Positions 4,104-5,404 of a stretch of 5,404 nt of DNA are shown here, piece after piece. The notes beneath the pieces were generated by a model, which did no database searches, was not told the origin of the DNA, and saw only the letters and a list, made by a program, of their open reading frames with translations. The position numbers and the translations under genes are program-made. The stretch is from Candidatus Melainabacteria bacterium (GTDB lineage Bacteria > Actinomycetota > Actinomycetes > Mycobacteriales > Pseudonocardiaceae): assembly GCA_903970565.1 (NCBI GenBank), contig CAJCJE010000426.1, positions 1-5,404 on the forward strand, in the 5' to 3' direction. The first letter of the stretch is position 1. The number at the start of each line of letters is the position of its first letter.

Positions 4104-5264
4104 ATGGCCGGACAATGGGGCGGCGGTGATCGTTACGGCGAGCCGCGCCGGCCGCCGGTGAATCCCCGGCCCGACCGTGCCCGTCAGCAGGCCTATGCCC
4201 GGCAGTCGGCCGGCCAGCACGCCGGTCCGGCACCGGTGCGGCCAGGCTATGCGCGACCCGACGGTCCGGCCGGACCCGGTGGCCGTCCGCCGGTTCGGCG
4301 GCGCAGTCGATGGCGCATCGTGCGCGGGATCGTCGCCGCCCTGGTGGTGGTGTTCATCGTCGGCGGCATCGCGACCTGGTTCTACCTCGACTCGAACCTA
4401 CAGCGGGTCAACGCGCTGTCGGACTATTCCGGTCGGCCCGCGCAGGGCGCCGGCACCAACTGGCTGGTCGTCGGCTCCGACTCCCGGCAGGGCCTCACCG
4501 ACGCGCAGGCCGCGCAACTGCACACCGGTGACTCCTCGGACGTCTCCGGTGGCCGCACCGACACCATCATCCTGGTGCACCTGCCCGACAACAGCACCAA
4601 ACCGACGATGGTCAGCCTGCTGCGCGACTCCTGGGTCAGCATTCCCGGCCACGGCAAGAACAAGATCAACGCCGCGTATGCTTTCGGCGGTCCCACGCTG
4701 CTGGTGCAGACCGTCGAACAGGCCACCGGGCTGCGCATCGACCACTACGCCGAGATCGGGCTCGGTGGCTTCGCCTCCGTCGTCGACGACATCGGCGGCG
4801 TGACCATGTGCCTGCCGCAGGCCGACAACGACTCCTATGCCGGCATCAACCTGCCGGCCGGCTGCCAGAACCTCGACGGCGCCAACGCGCTGGGCTACGT
4901 GCGCAGCCGTCATGCCTTTGCCACCAGCGACTTCGCCCGCACCGACCACCAGCGGGAGTTCCTCGGCGCGCTGGCCGACAAGATCGCCAGCCCCGGAGTG
5001 CTGCTCAACCCGTTCGACGTCTTCCCGATGATCGGCGACCTGCCCGGCGCGATCACCGTGGACAACGGCGACCACCTACAGAACCTGGTCGGCCTCGGCT
5101 GGGCGCTGCGGGGGATCTCCGACGGCGGGGTGGTCAGCACCGCGGTGCCGGTGAGTGGGTCGACCGGCAGTTCACTGCTCTGGGACCAGGCCAAGTCGCA
5201 GGCACTCTTCCAGGCCCTCAACACCGACCAGGCGGTGCCGGCGGACCTGATCACCGACCACTGA
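4104..5264 (+). CDS. LytR-CpsA-Psr (LCP) family cell-wall polymer ligase
   Basis: This 386-residue protein has a disordered Pro/Arg/Gly/Gln-rich cytoplasmic N-terminus (1-65), a basic stretch RRRSRWRIVR, one membrane helix (about 73-95) and an outer LCP domain (about 117-295). LCP enzymes transfer undecaprenyl-linked polymers to peptidoglycan; in mycolic-acid bacteria this includes arabinogalactan. Expected conserved residues are present: VVGSDSRQG (D126, R128), GRTDTIILV (R151, D153), SLLRDSWV (R174, D175), KINAAYAFGG (187-196) and YVRSRHAFATSDFARTDHQ (R267, R269, R279, Q283). C236 and C254 could form a disulfide. No LytR_C domain follows, so this is a short member. The ATG at 4104 has GGGAGAGG 11 bases upstream. 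A GTG at 3969 with its own GGGAGG would add 45 residues, but that stretch has weaker third-position G/C and rare codons. Confidence 0.9.
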   Translation: MAGQWGGGDRYGEPRRPPVNPRPDRARQQAYARQSAGQHAGPAPVRPGYARPDGPAGPGGRPPVRRRSRWRIVRGIVAALVVVFIVGGIATWFYLDSNLQRVNALSDYSGRPAQGAGTNWLVVGSDSRQGLTDAQAAQLHTGDSSDVSGGRTDTIILVHLPDNSTKPTMVSLLRDSWVSIPGHGKNKINAAYAFGGPTLLVQTVEQATGLRIDHYAEIGLGGFASVVDDIGGVTMCLPQADNDSYAGINLPAGCQNLDGANALGYVRSRHAFATSDFARTDHQREFLGALADKIASPGVLLNPFDVFPMIGDLPGAITVDNGDHLQNLVGLGWALRGISDGGVVSTAVPVSGSTGSSLLWDQAKSQALFQALNTDQAVPADLITDH

Positions 5265-5273
5265 CCCCCGACC

Positions 5274-5320
5274 AGGGCGGGTGTTCGGGGCCGGTACCGG
5301 CGACCTCGAACACCCGCCCT
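5274..5320. terminator. Strong bidirectional hairpin after the LCP gene
   Basis: Bases 5274-5290 pair with 5304-5320 in a 17-bp stem whose only non-standard pair is one G-U; the outer 14 bp are perfect. The 13-base loop contains CCGGTACCGG, itself a palindrome. The hairpin begins 10 bases after the LCP stop and ends 25 bases before the stop of the next gene on the minus strand. A U tract is absent on both sides, as for many actinobacterial terminators. Confidence 0.8.
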
Positions 5321-5345
5321 CGCGGCGGTTGCTGGTGAAGTTGGC

Positions 5346-5404
5346 TCAGATCTTGGTGAAGATCTTGGTGTAGGCGTAGCCCAACGGCTTGTCGTACTGG
5401 TCGA
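5346..5404 (-). CDS. Unidentified protein, last 18 codons
   Basis: On the minus strand the frame from the window edge reads DQYDKPLGYAYTKIFTKI and stops at TGA (5348-5346). The gene converges on the LCP gene across a strong hairpin, which supports a real gene end here. Codon third positions are rich in G/C (GAC, CAG, TAC, AAG, ATC), as in the neighbouring genes. I do not recognise the family from so short a tail, and no function is offered. Confidence 0.55.
   Translation of the reverse strand, partial: DQYDKPLGYAYTKIFTKI
5348..5371. repeat. 12-bp tandem duplication within a coding tail
   Basis: AGATCTTGGTG at 5348-5358 is repeated at 5360-5370 with a period of 12. On the minus strand it encodes the repeated tail TKI-F-TKI of the partial gene, so the reading frame is kept. 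It may be a recent small duplication or simply a repeated amphipathic peptide. Confidence 0.5.

Noticed and set aside
1..5404. Mobile elements, CRISPR arrays, prophage or attachment sites
   Set aside because: No transposase or integrase frame, no regularly spaced repeats of CRISPR length, and no terminal inverted repeats with target duplications were seen.

Overview
The window is high-GC actinobacterial DNA with strong G/C at third codon positions. A siderophore-interacting protein, an Rv0909-like small protein, a short LytR-CpsA-Psr (LCP) protein and a PIG-L deacetylase together suggest a mycolic-acid actinomycete such as Nocardia or a relative. The genus is an inference from gene content, not from a marker gene.

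Layout, left to right. The 3' end of a PIG-L family deacetylase (+) converges on a membrane-anchored metallophosphoesterase (-) across a hairpin at 244-280. The metallophosphoesterase is broken: its N-terminal 279 residues and its C-terminal 56 residues lie in different frames, and the segment that should join them is missing, including the GHTH metal-binding motif. Upstream of it on the same strand is an intact siderophore-interacting FAD reductase-like gene (1413-2099). A divergent region of 163 bp separates this from a 77-residue Rv0909/MT0933-like antitoxin-family gene (2263-2496), which probably starts from a leaderless transcript. That gene converges on a TetR regulator (2554-3189, -). 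The TetR gene is divergent from a small VOC/glyoxalase-fold gene (3440-3838, +), and the 250-bp region between them carries an operator-like inverted repeat. After a 265-bp leader region with repeats and alternative stems comes an LCP family protein (4104-5264, +). A strong 17-bp hairpin follows, then the last 18 codons of an unidentified gene on the minus strand.

How the genes fit together. They look like separate transcription units and not one pathway. The only clear regulatory pairing is TetR with the divergent VOC gene. The LCP protein probably attaches polymers to the cell wall. The SIP protein probably takes part in reductive release of siderophore iron, although no IdeR-like iron box was seen upstream. 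No intergenic stretch exceeds 300 bp.

I did not find a clearly new multi-gene system. The observations most worth checking are the internal deletion in the metallophosphoesterase, the hairpin that puts its Shine-Dalgarno sequence in a loop, the structured and duplicated leader of the LCP gene, the putative TetR operator, and the antitoxin-family gene without a visible toxin partner.
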